Origin: Candidatus Epulonipiscium viviparus
GTDB lineage: Bacteria; Bacillota; Clostridia; Lachnospirales; Cellulosilyticaceae
Assembly (NCBI RefSeq): GCF_030708075.1
Contig: NZ_CP117982.1
Coordinates: 1,048,528-1,112,527, forward strand
DNA length: 64,000 nt
Direction: 5' to 3'
Each line of letters begins with the position of its first letter. Position 1 is the stretch's first letter. Below, piece after piece: positions 10,137-19,408 of the stretch. The position numbers and the translations under genes were made by a program. A model generated the notes under the pieces. It saw only the letters and a list, made by a program, of their open reading frames with translations, had not been told where the DNA came from and searched no databases.

Positions 10137-12908
10137 ATGAGAGAAAAAATATTAATGAATACCGGTTACAAATTTATTGCCGAGGATATTGCCAATCCGC
10201 CAAGCTTCGGGCACAAAGAAACTTATATGATGAGCAAGTCGGTTAGAGGTCGTGGACCTGCTTCGCCATCATATTATGATTCGGACTGGGCAGATGTCGT
10301 ACTGCCGCATGATTATGTTATAGATGGTGAATATGCTCCTGAGCATAACGGCCCTCACGGTTCTCTTCATCGCGACAATGCATGGTATCGTCGGCAGTTT
10401 GCTCTCGATTCTACAGATGCTGACAAAAAATTGTCGCTGATATTTGAAGGCGTTGGTAAAAATACCCAAATTTGGATAAACGGTCATTTAATGGGCTCAA
10501 ATTCTAGCATGTATAATACTTTTGAAATAGATTTTACCGCCGTTGCCAAGGTTCCGGGCATCAATACGCTTGCTGTATATATCAACAACGCAGATTTTGA
10601 GGGCTGGTGGTATGAAGGCGCTGGTATTTACCGCAACGTGTGGCTTCTCAAAACCAATTCACTCAGATTGAACTGGTGGAATAATTACATTCACAGCGAG
10701 CACATTAAGGACAACGATTTTAAGGTTTATGCTAATGGAGTTTTGGAGAATTATTCCGCAACTGACAGGGATCTCACGTTAAAGTTTTACATTAAGGAGA
10801 GCAAAAATACTGTCGAGCTTGGACAATTTAACGTCACAGTTCCCGCTAACGATTTTCTCTCTTACGAAGAATCATTTGACTTTGCACATGCCACGCGATG
10901 GAGCCCTGATCATCCGTTTTTATATCATCTCACTATTGCAGTAGTAGAAGATGGCACTGTAATAGATGAACTCGATACCAACATCGGCTTCCGAACTATC
11001 GAGTTTACTCCAAATCATGGTATATTCATCAACGATCAGCCACTCAAATTAAAAGGAGTCTGTATCCACCAAGATCATGGCAGCCTTGGTGTTGCCGTTC
11101 CCGCTGCAGTTGAAGAATATCGAATTAAGAAGCTCAAGGAGATGGGCGCCAATGCCTACCGCTGCGCACACAACAACCCTTCTATCAACATTCTCGATTT
11201 ATGCGACAAATATGGCCTAGTTGTTATCGATGAAAATCGCTGGTTCGAAACTAGCCGTGATGCCTTTTCACAAATCGAATCGATGGTTAAACGCGATCGT
11301 AATCATCCTTCCGTAATCGCATGGTCTGCTGGAAATGAGGAGCCCACCCAAAGCACTGTTGTCGGCAAGCATATTTTAGAAGAGATCAAGATGCATATCA
11401 AACGCTTCGATCGTTCTCGTCCTGTTACGCTTGCTTTAAACGGTGGCTTCTATGGCTCACACGCATCACACGCCTCCGATGTACTCAGCATCAATTACGC
11501 TATAAATTATTATGACAAATCTCATGAAATTCATTCGGATAAATGTATCTTGGTTACCGAAGCTGCAGCTGCCAGCACGATTCGCGGCGTATACTTCCCA
11601 GATGATACTTCTTCCAAGCTCACTGCGTATGACGAGCACTTTCCTACATTTGGCGGTTCCTTTAGACATTTTTGGCAGGAGGTCGATACGCGAGATCATA
11701 TTGCAGGCATCTTCTACTGGACCGGCATTGAATATCGAGGTGAGTCAACTTATCCGCAACTAATTGCCGCTGGCGGTGGTCTCGACAGCTGTTGTTTCGA
11801 AAAGGAAAACTTCTATTTACTGCAAGCATTTTGGAAAGATGAGCCTATCTTGCATGTTTTTCCGCATTGGAATCTTATTGGGCATGAGGGCGATACTATA
11901 AAGGTGATGACCTACTCAAATTTAGATGAAGTAGAGATCATTGTCAACGGCGCGTCGGCTGGCAAACAAGCGGTTAACAAATACGATCAAAACGAATGGA
12001 ATATTGCATATGAGCCGGGCGAACTCATTGCGATTGGATACAAAGATGGTTCGGAACTTAAGCGAGTTACTCTAAAAACCACAAAGACTGCAACCAATAT
12101 ACACATCGTTGCAGATAACAAGGCCAATTTTGAGGGCGTTGCCATTCTGAGAGTTTATGCGACAGATATTGATGGTCTATTTGTTCCAGACTGCGCTATT
12201 GCCATAGATCACCAAATAGAAAACGGAGTACTTCTCGGTTCTAGCAATGGCAATCCTCTTGATCACACTCCTGTGAAATCTTCGACGCACAATCTTCATG
12301 CGGGCTTACTCCAAATTATTGCCAAGCAAACTTCAAAGGATGCTCCGCTTAAAGTCACCGTTTCTACCGCATTTATGACAGCCGAGCTTGTAGACGATTT
12401 CTACTCTGTCGCGGCCAAGCAAGTTCCTTCATTAGTGACCAAAGATAAGCTCGATTTAGACGGCTTTCGTGTATGGGCTCCTTCTGTCGATACCGATGTC
12501 ATTGCAAGAGTTAACTACAACGATATGAATACCAGCTTCCCATTTAAATTTGGTACCGATTCTATTGCAGATATATTCTCTAACTCTGCTGGCATGGCCA
12601 AATACACAACCCAAATTTTAGTTCCAAACTATGTTGGCAACAAAAATATTTCAATTGTTATCGATGGAGTACACGGCGATACTTCAATATATATAGCTCA
12701 TGCCGATAATCCTTGGCCTGGTTCGCAACCTCGAAAGCCGCATTCAACACAGTTACTACAATTTGATGATCCACATGGCGGCAACATTACTGTACCACTC
12801 AAGCATTTCTTTAAAAACGAGAAGATAGTTGTCCACATTATAAACAACGATAAAATTACTGGCAGAATATATTGGTCTCTCAATCCGCAGCCAACTACCG
12901 AAGCCTAA
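10137..12908 (+). CDS. Cytosolic GH2 beta-galactosidase-like glycosidase, copy B
   Basis: A 923-residue paralogue of the enzyme at 1466 with the same domain order and no signal peptide. The ATG at 10137 is chosen over a TTG at 10131 because GAGGAG lies seven bases upstream and the N-terminus then matches copy A (MREKILMNTGYKF). E401 (WSAGNEE) is the expected acid/base and E475 (LVTEAA) the nucleophile, at the same positions as in copy A. The catalytic region is almost unchanged between the copies, while the C-terminal Ig-like third has drifted more. It follows hemL by 12 bases and ends the tetrapyrrole/GH2 cluster. Its stop overlaps the convergent stop of the next gene by a few bases. Confidence 0.88.
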   Translation: MREKILMNTGYKFIAEDIANPPSFGHKETYMMSKSVRGRGPASPSYYDSDWADVVLPHDYVIDGEYAPEHNGPHGSLHRDNAWYRRQFALDSTDADKKLSLIFEGVGKNTQIWINGHLMGSNSSMYNTFEIDFTAVAKVPGINTLAVYINNADFEGWWYEGAGIYRNVWLLKTNSLRLNWWNNYIHSEHIKDNDFKVYANGVLENYSATDRDLTLKFYIKESKNTVELGQFNVTVPANDFLSYEESFDFAHATRWSPDHPFLYHLTIAVVEDGTVIDELDTNIGFRTIEFTPNHGIFINDQPLKLKGVCIHQDHGSLGVAVPAAVEEYRIKKLKEMGANAYRCAHNNPSINILDLCDKYGLVVIDENRWFETSRDAFSQIESMVKRDRNHPSVIAWSAGNEEPTQSTVVGKHILEEIKMHIKRFDRSRPVTLALNGGFYGSHASHASDVLSINYAINYYDKSHEIHSDKCILVTEAAAASTIRGVYFPDDTSSKLTAYDEHFPTFGGSFRHFWQEVDTRDHIAGIFYWTGIEYRGESTYPQLIAAGGGLDSCCFEKENFYLLQAFWKDEPILHVFPHWNLIGHEGDTIKVMTYSNLDEVEIIVNGASAGKQAVNKYDQNEWNIAYEPGELIAIGYKDGSELKRVTLKTTKTATNIHIVADNKANFEGVAILRVYATDIDGLFVPDCAIAIDHQIENGVLLGSSNGNPLDHTPVKSSTHNLHAGLLQIIAKQTSKDAPLKVTVSTAFMTAELVDDFYSVAAKQVPSLVTKDKLDLDGFRVWAPSVDTDVIARVNYNDMNTSFPFKFGTDSIADIFSNSAGMAKYTTQILVPNYVGNKNISIVIDGVHGDTSIYIAHADNPWPGSQPRKPHSTQLLQFDDPHGGNITVPLKHFFKNEKIVVHIINNDKITGRIYWSLNPQPTTEA

Positions 12909-13900
12909 AATTTCGCATACTTGTACGGCCTTTTATCATCTGAATCTATTCCTGTTGTGTATGATATATTTGGTACGGTCGCATAAAATCTCTCCAGCGC
13001 GTCTGCATTATCAGTTGCAGTTTTAAAGATTGCTATATTTAGCTGTCGTAGTATTTCTGCAACTTTTGCATGCGCTGCTGCTATAAGATCATCAAACGAT
13101 TCATTTGAGATTTCTCCAGTTATTGGATGTCTCCAGCTATCTTTGCTTGTATTTAGATAGTCTATATTTCCGTCGTAACATTTGTGGTATGAAAACGAAT
13201 CTACCAACCCGGCTATTTCCTTTGGCAATGCCGGAGAAATCGCCTTTGCCACGGCTTTCTTTACCCCAAAATTATCATACGTTAATATAAAATAATTTCT
13301 AAAATATCGATACGAAATATCAAAAATTTGGCCTCCATTTTTTATATCATATGTGGAGCGCAAGCTAAATTCATACAAATCTAAAATAATTTTGGGCACC
13401 GGCTTTGCTTTTAGTATATGCTTATGCACCTTAAATTTATTGGCTTCCAAATCAAACGCTTCCTTTAATATTAGATAATCTATAGCGAGCTCCATTTTGC
13501 GATGTACCCCCATATATTTATCAGTATCGGGATCTCCCGGAATATACTTTCCGCCTATATAAAATATATAGGGATGCACACTAGAATCTAAAATATAGTG
13601 GCATAAAAACCCAGACATATATGCCAGCAGTTGCTCCGTCTCCTCTAGATTACCTCTGTTAGAACAGACGAAGCGCATCGCGGATTCGATAAATTCTTTG
13701 GTTTTGCTATTATGCATAGCTGCTGCTACGTAACTGAAGTTGTCTTCTTTATATCTGTCATGATAAAACATTGGATCCGGGCCTTGGCATCCCAAAAAAA
13801 ATAAGGCTCTGTTTTTTGCAATAGCAGAATATAGTTTTGTTTTCGCTATATTCTTGGTGGCATTTAACCCAAAAATATAGTGAGTGATAATATCGGGCAT
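12905..13900 (-). CDS. Zinc-dependent phospholipase C-like protein
   Basis: A 331-residue protein beginning MPDIITHYIFG, with FFLGCQGPDPMFYH, FLCHYILDSSVHPY and a later HRKMELAID. This spacing of histidines and aspartates is that of the zinc-dependent phospholipase C/S1-P1 nuclease fold (PF00882-like). Many clostridial members of this small cytosolic group have no tested substrate. No signal peptide is seen, so a secreted toxin role is unlikely. The start has an AAAGGAG site nine bases upstream. It is convergent with GH2 copy B and divergent from the transaldolase operon. Confidence 0.75.
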   Translation of the reverse strand: MPDIITHYIFGLNATKNIAKTKLYSAIAKNRALFFLGCQGPDPMFYHDRYKEDNFSYVAAAMHNSKTKEFIESAMRFVCSNRGNLEETEQLLAYMSGFLCHYILDSSVHPYIFYIGGKYIPGDPDTDKYMGVHRKMELAIDYLILKEAFDLEANKFKVHKHILKAKPVPKIILDLYEFSLRSTYDIKNGGQIFDISYRYFRNYFILTYDNFGVKKAVAKAISPALPKEIAGLVDSFSYHKCYDGNIDYLNTSKDSWRHPITGEISNESFDDLIAAAHAKVAEILRQLNIAIFKTATDNADALERFYATVPNISYTTGIDSDDKRPYKYAKF

Positions 13901-14003
13901 AGTATCAGTCTCCTTTTCTCAATTTTACGGTAATATTCCCTAATTTAGGCCGCTTTATTCGTTATTCTTGTAGCAATAAGTCGCAATAAAGTGAAACCCC
14001 CCC

Positions 14004-14031
14004 TTGATTATCTCTATAATAGCAGTATAAT
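14004..14031 (+). promoter_or_regulatory. Sigma-70-type promoter of the transaldolase/transketolase operon
   Basis: TTGATT at 14004-14009 is separated by 16 bases from TATAAT at 14026-14031. A second TATAAT at 14015 is too close to serve with this -35 box. The leader to the transaldolase start at 14100 would be about 60 bases. Confidence 0.5.
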
Positions 14032-14099
14032 GAAAATTGCGGGAGCAACCGCTTATTTTTTTGATTATTGTAACTATTATCACTTTTAGGAGGCAACAC

Positions 14100-14753
14100 A
14101 TGAAATTTTTTATCGATACAGCTAACATTGAGCATATCAAAAAAGCTAATGACATGGGTGTAATTTCAGGAGTAACAACTAATCCATCACTTATTGCGAA
14201 AGAAGGTCGTGATTTTAATCAAGTTATTTCTGAAATTGCAAGCATCGTTGATGGAGCAATTAGTGGTGAAGTAAAAGCAACCACGGTTGATGCCGAAGGA
14301 ATGATTGCAGAAGGTCGAGAAATCGCCAATATTCACAAAAACATGGTTGTAAAGATTCCGATGACCGCAGAAGGATTGAAAGCTTGCAAAGTTCTTTCTA
14401 GCGAAGGCATCAAAACTAATCTTACTCTAATTTTTAGCGCAAACCAAGCTCTATTGGCCGCACGCGCCGGCGCAACCTATGTTTCACCATTCTTAGGTAG
14501 AATTGATGATATCAGCGGTAGAGGGATAGATTTAATTAGCGAAATATCCGCTATTTTTAAGGAGCATAATATCGATAGCCAAATTATAGCCGCCAGTGTT
14601 CGCAACCCTGTTCATGTAACAGATTGCGCATTATTGGGAGCGGACATTGCCACTGTGCCATATAACGTTATCGAACAGATGATCAACCATCCCCTAACCG
14701 ATGCTGGAATCGAAAAATTTAAAGCTGACCACATAGCAGTATTTGGAAATTAA
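14100..14753 (+). CDS. tal: Transaldolase / fructose-6-phosphate aldolase family (TalC-like)
   Basis: A 217-residue short-type transaldolase. The ATG at 14100 follows TAGGAGG and gives the normal family start [16 protein letters not shown]; a longer frame from 14037 has no ribosome site. [14 protein letters not shown] and VVKIPMT, with the Schiff-base lysine K85, are clear. The enzyme moves a dihydroxyacetone unit between sugar phosphates, or cleaves fructose-6-phosphate; the two activities cannot be told apart here. It is followed within 20 bases by the two transketolase subunits, so the operon supplies the non-oxidative pentose phosphate reactions. Confidence 0.9.
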   Translation: MKFFIDTANIEHIKKANDMGVISGVTTNPSLIAKEGRDFNQVISEIASIVDGAISGEVKATTVDAEGMIAEGREIANIHKNMVVKIPMTAEGLKACKVLSSEGIKTNLTLIFSANQALLAARAGATYVSPFLGRIDDISGRGIDLISEISAIFKEHNIDSQIIAASVRNPVHVTDCALLGADIATVPYNVIEQMINHPLTDAGIEKFKADHIAVFGN

Positions 14754-14771
14754 TATAAGGAGGCTAATACC

Positions 14772-15566
14772 TTGAACGCAAACGAAATTAGAAAGCTTAT
14801 AATAGAAGGAATTTATAATGCACAGAGCGGTCACCCAGGCGGGTCATTGTCTATTGCAGAACTAATGTCTGTATTGTTTTTTGATGAAATGAATATAGAT
14901 CCCAAAAATCCAAAAGACCCAGATAGAGACAGATTTGTTTTATCAAAAGGTCATGCGGCACCAGCCTTATACGCGGCATTGGCTCTTAGAGGCTACTTTG
15001 ATCCAGAAGACATAAAAACTCTTCGAAAAGTAGATAGCTACCTACAGGGGCATCCTTGCAAAAACAAAGTTCCCGGCGTTGACATGAGCACAGGGTCATT
15101 GGGCCAAGGTCTCTCTGCAGGCAACGGAATGGCTATGTGTGGCAAATATGACAAAAAAGACTATCGAGTATATGTAGTATGTGGCGAAGGCGAAATCCAA
15201 GAGGGACAAATTTGGGAAGCCGCGATGACTGCCGCACACTATAAGCTAGATAATCTCACTTTATTTGTAGACTCTAACAAATTGCAAATCGATGGACCTA
15301 CCGAAGAAGTAATGAGTGTTGGCGACATTTCTGCAAAATTTAGTGCATTTGGCTGGAATACCCTAACTATAAATGGCCACGACGAAGCTGCGATCAAAGA
15401 AGCAATTGCGTCGGCAAAAGCATATAAAGGCAAACCAACTGCTATTGTATGCGAAACTATAAAAGGCAAAGGCGTTTCATATATGGAAGGCAATCTCAAT
15501 TTCCATGGGGCAGCACCAAATAAAGAACAATACGAAATCGCTATGAAAGAGCTTGGAGGTAGATAG
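14772..15566 (+). CDS. Transketolase, N-terminal (TPP-binding) subunit
   Basis: A 264-residue protein equal to the N-terminal half of transketolase. The start is a TTG at 14772, eight bases after AAGGAGG; no ATG fits. GHPGGSLS, SKGHAAPALYAAL and the thiamine diphosphate/magnesium motif GEGEIQEGQIWEA are present. In many Firmicutes transketolase is split into two adjacent genes that form a heteromer, and this is the first half. It transfers a two-carbon ketol unit between sugar phosphates. The partner gene begins four bases downstream. Confidence 0.93.
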   Translation: MNANEIRKLIIEGIYNAQSGHPGGSLSIAELMSVLFFDEMNIDPKNPKDPDRDRFVLSKGHAAPALYAALALRGYFDPEDIKTLRKVDSYLQGHPCKNKVPGVDMSTGSLGQGLSAGNGMAMCGKYDKKDYRVYVVCGEGEIQEGQIWEAAMTAAHYKLDNLTLFVDSNKLQIDGPTEEVMSVGDISAKFSAFGWNTLTINGHDEAAIKEAIASAKAYKGKPTAIVCETIKGKGVSYMEGNLNFHGAAPNKEQYEIAMKELGGR

Positions 15567-15569
15567 GAT

Positions 15570-16484
15570 ATGGCAACACCAACTAGAGAAGCATATGGAA
15601 AAGCATTAGCCAAATTAGGTCATGAAAAAGAGTTTTTTGTATTAGATTCAGATCTTGCAAAAGCAACCGCTACAATACACTTCAAAAATGAACACCCACA
15701 ACGTTTTTTTGATATGGGTATCGCAGAATCCGATATGATGTCTACCGCAGCCGGAATGGCAACATGTGGCAAAAAAGTTTTCGCTAGCACTTTTGCTGTA
15801 TTTGCCGCTGGAAGAGCATACGAGCAAATTCGCAACTCAATAGCATATCCAAATCTGCCTGTAGTTATCGGAGCGACTCATGGAGGCGTTATGATAGGTG
15901 AAGACGGAGCGTCACATCAGGCAATAGAAGACGTATCGCTTATGAGAACTATGCCTAACATGACAGTTGTTGTTCCTGCTGATGCCGCAAGCACCACTCA
16001 ATTTGTAGAGCAGGCAATGGACTTTCCGACTCCGTTATATATTAGAGCGGGGCGCGGTGCCACACCTGACATATACAATGAAAACACAAAACTTACAATC
16101 GGCAAAGGCAACGTATTAATAGATGGTACCGACTTGACTATCATAGCCATGGGAGAGTTGGTCTCCGAAGCGCTTCAGGCAGCAAAGCAACTTGATCAGC
16201 GAGGTATTAGTACTGCCGTAATTGATATGCACACGGTTAAGCCTATTGATAGAGACTTGGTATGCAAATACGCAAAGAAAACCGGCAAGATTATTACAGC
16301 CGAAGACCATAGTATAATTGGAGGGCTGGGCTCTGCTGTTGCCGAGATATTAGCCGAAACCGGAGACGCGACACTCAAGCGCCTCGGTATAAACGATGTA
16401 TTTGGAAAATCGGGCACCAGATCTGATCTGCAAGAATATTTTAATTTAACTGCTAAAGGAATTATCGAACTCGCACTAAAATAA
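15570..16484 (+). CDS. Transketolase, C-terminal (pyrimidine-binding) subunit
   Basis: A 304-residue protein equal to the C-terminal half of transketolase. DMGIAESDMMSTAAGMA contains the glutamate that activates thiamine diphosphate, and GATHGGVMIGEDGASHQ and the C-terminal ferredoxin-like domain follow. It could be confused with the C-terminal part of DXP synthase, but the adjacent N-terminal half settles it as split transketolase. A strong hairpin with a T-run right after the stop ends the operon. Confidence 0.93.
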   Translation: MATPTREAYGKALAKLGHEKEFFVLDSDLAKATATIHFKNEHPQRFFDMGIAESDMMSTAAGMATCGKKVFASTFAVFAAGRAYEQIRNSIAYPNLPVVIGATHGGVMIGEDGASHQAIEDVSLMRTMPNMTVVVPADAASTTQFVEQAMDFPTPLYIRAGRGATPDIYNENTKLTIGKGNVLIDGTDLTIIAMGELVSEALQAAKQLDQRGISTAVIDMHTVKPIDRDLVCKYAKKTGKIITAEDHSIIGGLGSAVAEILAETGDATLKRLGINDVFGKSGTRSDLQEYFNLTAKGIIELALK

Positions 16485-16487
16485 TAT

Positions 16488-16526
16488 AAAAAACCCCCCA
16501 GTCTAAATACTGTAGGGGGTTTTTAT
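16488..16526. terminator. Bidirectional rho-independent terminator
   Basis: A run of A and CCCCC is mirrored by GGGGG and TTTTT around a CAGT/ACTG inner stem and a short loop. It lies between the convergent transketolase and propeller genes and has a T-run on either strand. Confidence 0.85.
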
Positions 16527-16536
16527 TATGCCTTAT

Positions 16537-19194
16537 TTATTTGGCTATCCTTCCTTTATAAAATCCACTGGTTTGCGACGCCGCCCAAATTACATCTTCC
16601 TCATGCGGATCAAAGATCACTTCTAATATTTTGTCCGGATTGCCCAATCCCTGATTAATCTTTATCCAATTTTTACCTAAATCGTCAGTGTAAAATAGCC
16701 CGCAATTTAGACTGTCTATTGCAGAGTTTTTATCTACGTTTACTATCATTCGATTTTCATTGGCAGGATCCAAAAATGTTTCTATTACTGTTGGCATCTT
16801 AAAGATCTGCTCCCAGTTTTTGCCCTCATCATCGCTAATCCACACTCCATCGATTTCTGATAATCGCCCACCTTCACCTGTTGAGATTACAATTCTTCCC
16901 GATTCTGCGACAGTAACATCGTTTACTGCCGTAATTCCTGCTGGCAACAAAATTTTTTCCCACTTCTCTGCTCCATCTGTAGATTTAAATAATCCTCCAC
17001 TGTTTTTACCCTGTTTCATTGCCGCCGCATAGATCACTGTATTATCTGGATTGAACGCTACTGCATTGATATTTGGACTGAATGGTAATCCGTTATTTGC
17101 GGCCTCCCAGGTCACTCCCGCATCGGTCGTTTTAAATACGCCTCGCTTATATTCTGGTATCGGATTTTCTCCATCACCTCCAGTATCGTTTATAACCGAT
17201 ATCGGCATCGCGAAGTACATCGTGTTTACATCATTTTTATCGATTATCAGCGTATATGCTTTTACAGAATTGCTAGGGTCGCAGCTGACTCCCGCTATTT
17301 GGTATACCAGATCACTTACTGAACTCCACGACTTTCCGCCATCAGCAGACTTCATAAACTCTCCTGCGTGACCTAGCCTTTCTACTAATGTATATAATTT
17401 ATTGGGATCTGTTGGGTCATATGCTATCGCAGAAGTTGGGCATGGCACCGAATTTGTTGGGTCTAGCTTAGCTACCGGCATGTTTGTAGTATTCAAATAC
17501 TCATAATCCACATCATCTACCACTTCCCATATTCCTGTTTCACCCACTACAAATCTTATGTCTCCCGTTTCTGGCTCTGCCAATAAAAACTTACCCGGAA
17601 TATTACTATTGCCACGACCTACCCAGATGCCGCTATCCTCTGCCCCCACCTCTACCGCGTCAACCTGATTCCATGTTCTGCCATAATCAAATGATGCAAC
17701 ACGCGATTTAAAAATATGCGTCATCAACGTTTTTCCGTCTGGGCTAACATCCAAATATTGTACTGCCAATTGCGGATAGCTCAGCTCATACATATGCGAC
17801 CATTTGGATTCCCCACCTACTTCAACATTCGCCGTAGTCAATTCCACATCTGACGGTGAATACAAACTCTCCAGATATTCAACATCTTCTGTCGGACCGT
17901 ATGCTCCCGCTCCCGTTTCTCCCCCTTTGCCTACTCTAGTCGAAATAAACCAGTTTTTACCCCCATCTTCGGTCATCCATACGCCTTCGGGGCCCACAGA
18001 ATATTCCTTTCTACTGCAGGATAGCAGATAGATGCGATTTGGATTTGTTGGATCCACCTCGATTTCACGAAAGTTTGGCAAGATTGCCGATGGCAAATTT
18101 AAAGTTGACTGCAACTCTGTTTTTGATTCACCAAACCATTTACCCATATTGTGAAAGAACCCATAGCTTCCTGTTAAAGTACTTTCATCTCCAAATTGTG
18201 TAAAATCAACATAGAGCGAATCGGTTGTAATCGATTCCCAATTCTCTCCTCCATCGGTGCTTCTAAATGCTCCCCCTCTTGATGCAATATCAAATTTACC
18301 TGCTGTATCGCTGGGCACTTTATCCCACATCGTAAGCTCCGTCGCAAACAAAGTCACCTGCCCCGTTGACGCATCGTAATGCATATCGAGATCTCGTAAT
18401 ATTTTAGTTTCCAGACCATTGTTTTTTTCGGTATAGGTGACTCCACCATCTTTGCTGACATAAACGCCATGGCTTGTGCCTACATATAGCGTGTTAGAAT
18501 CTTTGGGATCCACAAAAATTTGGCCTATCTCTGTACCTTTTGGTAGCCCTGAATTATATAATTTCCAACTTTTTCCTTGATCGATAGATTTAAATATCGC
18601 ACCACTTACTTTGAGTTTGGAGGTATTTTTCTGTGGCTTTTTTTGAGTTCTAGCATCGATGTTGTCCCAAAATTCTCCCGCTCCGGCGTATATTATATTG
18701 TCATCATTCGGGTCAATTCTTATTGCCGACAATGCCGTTCTGCTAGGTTCTTTAAAAGTTTCTAGGTTGGTGCGCTCCCAGTTTAACCCTTTATCGGTTG
18801 TTTTCCAAAGCCCAAACGCGCTTACTGCAAAGCCGAGGTTTTCATCTTGCTTCGAAAAATCCATCTGATACACTTGCCCTATGTTAAACGGTCTACCATT
18901 GGTATCATCGTCGGTTATTGGCGTCCAAGTATCGTGGCTTTGCATGTTGTCGGTCGACACATATGTATTTTGCATGTTCTGCGAAATATATACCCAGTCC
19001 GGATCTGTCGGATGAAATATCGAGGAATCTGCTCCACCCTGGCTTCCTGGACCAATTTGTGTCCACAATACTTCGTCACTAGATATTACTTTTGTCGAGA
19101 TCAATTGTTCAAAAAATATATCTTGCGCAATCACTACTCCTGTCCCGGCTATTAAACCCAAGCTCATTAATGCTGTCATAAATTTTCTTTTCAT
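16537..19194 (-). CDS. Secreted Asp-box (BNR) beta-propeller protein
   Basis: An 885-residue secreted protein. The ATG at 19194 follows AAAGGAG and opens a typical signal peptide (MKRKFMTALMSLGLIAGTG, cut near residue 23); a longer frame from 19254 has no ribosome site. About ten Asp-box motifs of the form S/TxDxGxxW are spread along it, such as SKDGGVTY, STDGGENW, TEDGGKNW and TTDAGVTW. This indicates one or two beta-propellers of the sialidase/GH74/sortilin-like superfamily. Catalytic residues cannot be assigned, so it may be a glycosidase or a glycan-binding protein. It is divergent from, and a distant paralogue of, the propeller at 19409, but lacks the extra domain found in that one. Confidence 0.8.
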   Translation of the reverse strand: MKRKFMTALMSLGLIAGTGVVIAQDIFFEQLISTKVISSDEVLWTQIGPGSQGGADSSIFHPTDPDWVYISQNMQNTYVSTDNMQSHDTWTPITDDDTNGRPFNIGQVYQMDFSKQDENLGFAVSAFGLWKTTDKGLNWERTNLETFKEPSRTALSAIRIDPNDDNIIYAGAGEFWDNIDARTQKKPQKNTSKLKVSGAIFKSIDQGKSWKLYNSGLPKGTEIGQIFVDPKDSNTLYVGTSHGVYVSKDGGVTYTEKNNGLETKILRDLDMHYDASTGQVTLFATELTMWDKVPSDTAGKFDIASRGGAFRSTDGGENWESITTDSLYVDFTQFGDESTLTGSYGFFHNMGKWFGESKTELQSTLNLPSAILPNFREIEVDPTNPNRIYLLSCSRKEYSVGPEGVWMTEDGGKNWFISTRVGKGGETGAGAYGPTEDVEYLESLYSPSDVELTTANVEVGGESKWSHMYELSYPQLAVQYLDVSPDGKTLMTHIFKSRVASFDYGRTWNQVDAVEVGAEDSGIWVGRGNSNIPGKFLLAEPETGDIRFVVGETGIWEVVDDVDYEYLNTTNMPVAKLDPTNSVPCPTSAIAYDPTDPNKLYTLVERLGHAGEFMKSADGGKSWSSVSDLVYQIAGVSCDPSNSVKAYTLIIDKNDVNTMYFAMPISVINDTGGDGENPIPEYKRGVFKTTDAGVTWEAANNGLPFSPNINAVAFNPDNTVIYAAAMKQGKNSGGLFKSTDGAEKWEKILLPAGITAVNDVTVAESGRIVISTGEGGRLSEIDGVWISDDEGKNWEQIFKMPTVIETFLDPANENRMIVNVDKNSAIDSLNCGLFYTDDLGKNWIKINQGLGNPDKILEVIFDPHEEDVIWAASQTSGFYKGRIAK

Positions 19195-19230
19195 ATATAC
19201 AGCTCCTTTTTTATTATATAATATTAATTT

Positions 19231-19259
19231 ATTGTATATTAGATATACTCTCAAGTCAA
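19231..19259 (-). promoter_or_regulatory. Promoter of the minus-strand propeller gene
   Basis: On the minus strand TTGACT and TACAAT are separated by 17 bases, about 37 bases upstream of the start codon. The rest of the 214-base divergent interval is AT-rich, and I see no clear plus-strand promoter in it. Confidence 0.6.
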
Positions 19260-19408
19260 TGTTCTTTGTGTAATACGTAAATACATTTCCATATTTTCTT
19301 AACTTTGTCGAAATGTTTTGTAAAATTAGTACTATATCATCTGCAATTCTAATATACTACTATCACATCATTTTATTGTATTTATTATAATCTAAGAGGA
19401 GATTTATT

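Noticed and set aside
12905-13900. A secreted phospholipase toxin
   Set aside because: No signal peptide is visible; only the fold-level similarity to zinc phospholipase C can be supported.
19386-19391. TATAAT upstream of the 1062-residue propeller gene
   Set aside because: It lies only 18 bases before the start codon; transcription from it would remove the ribosome site.
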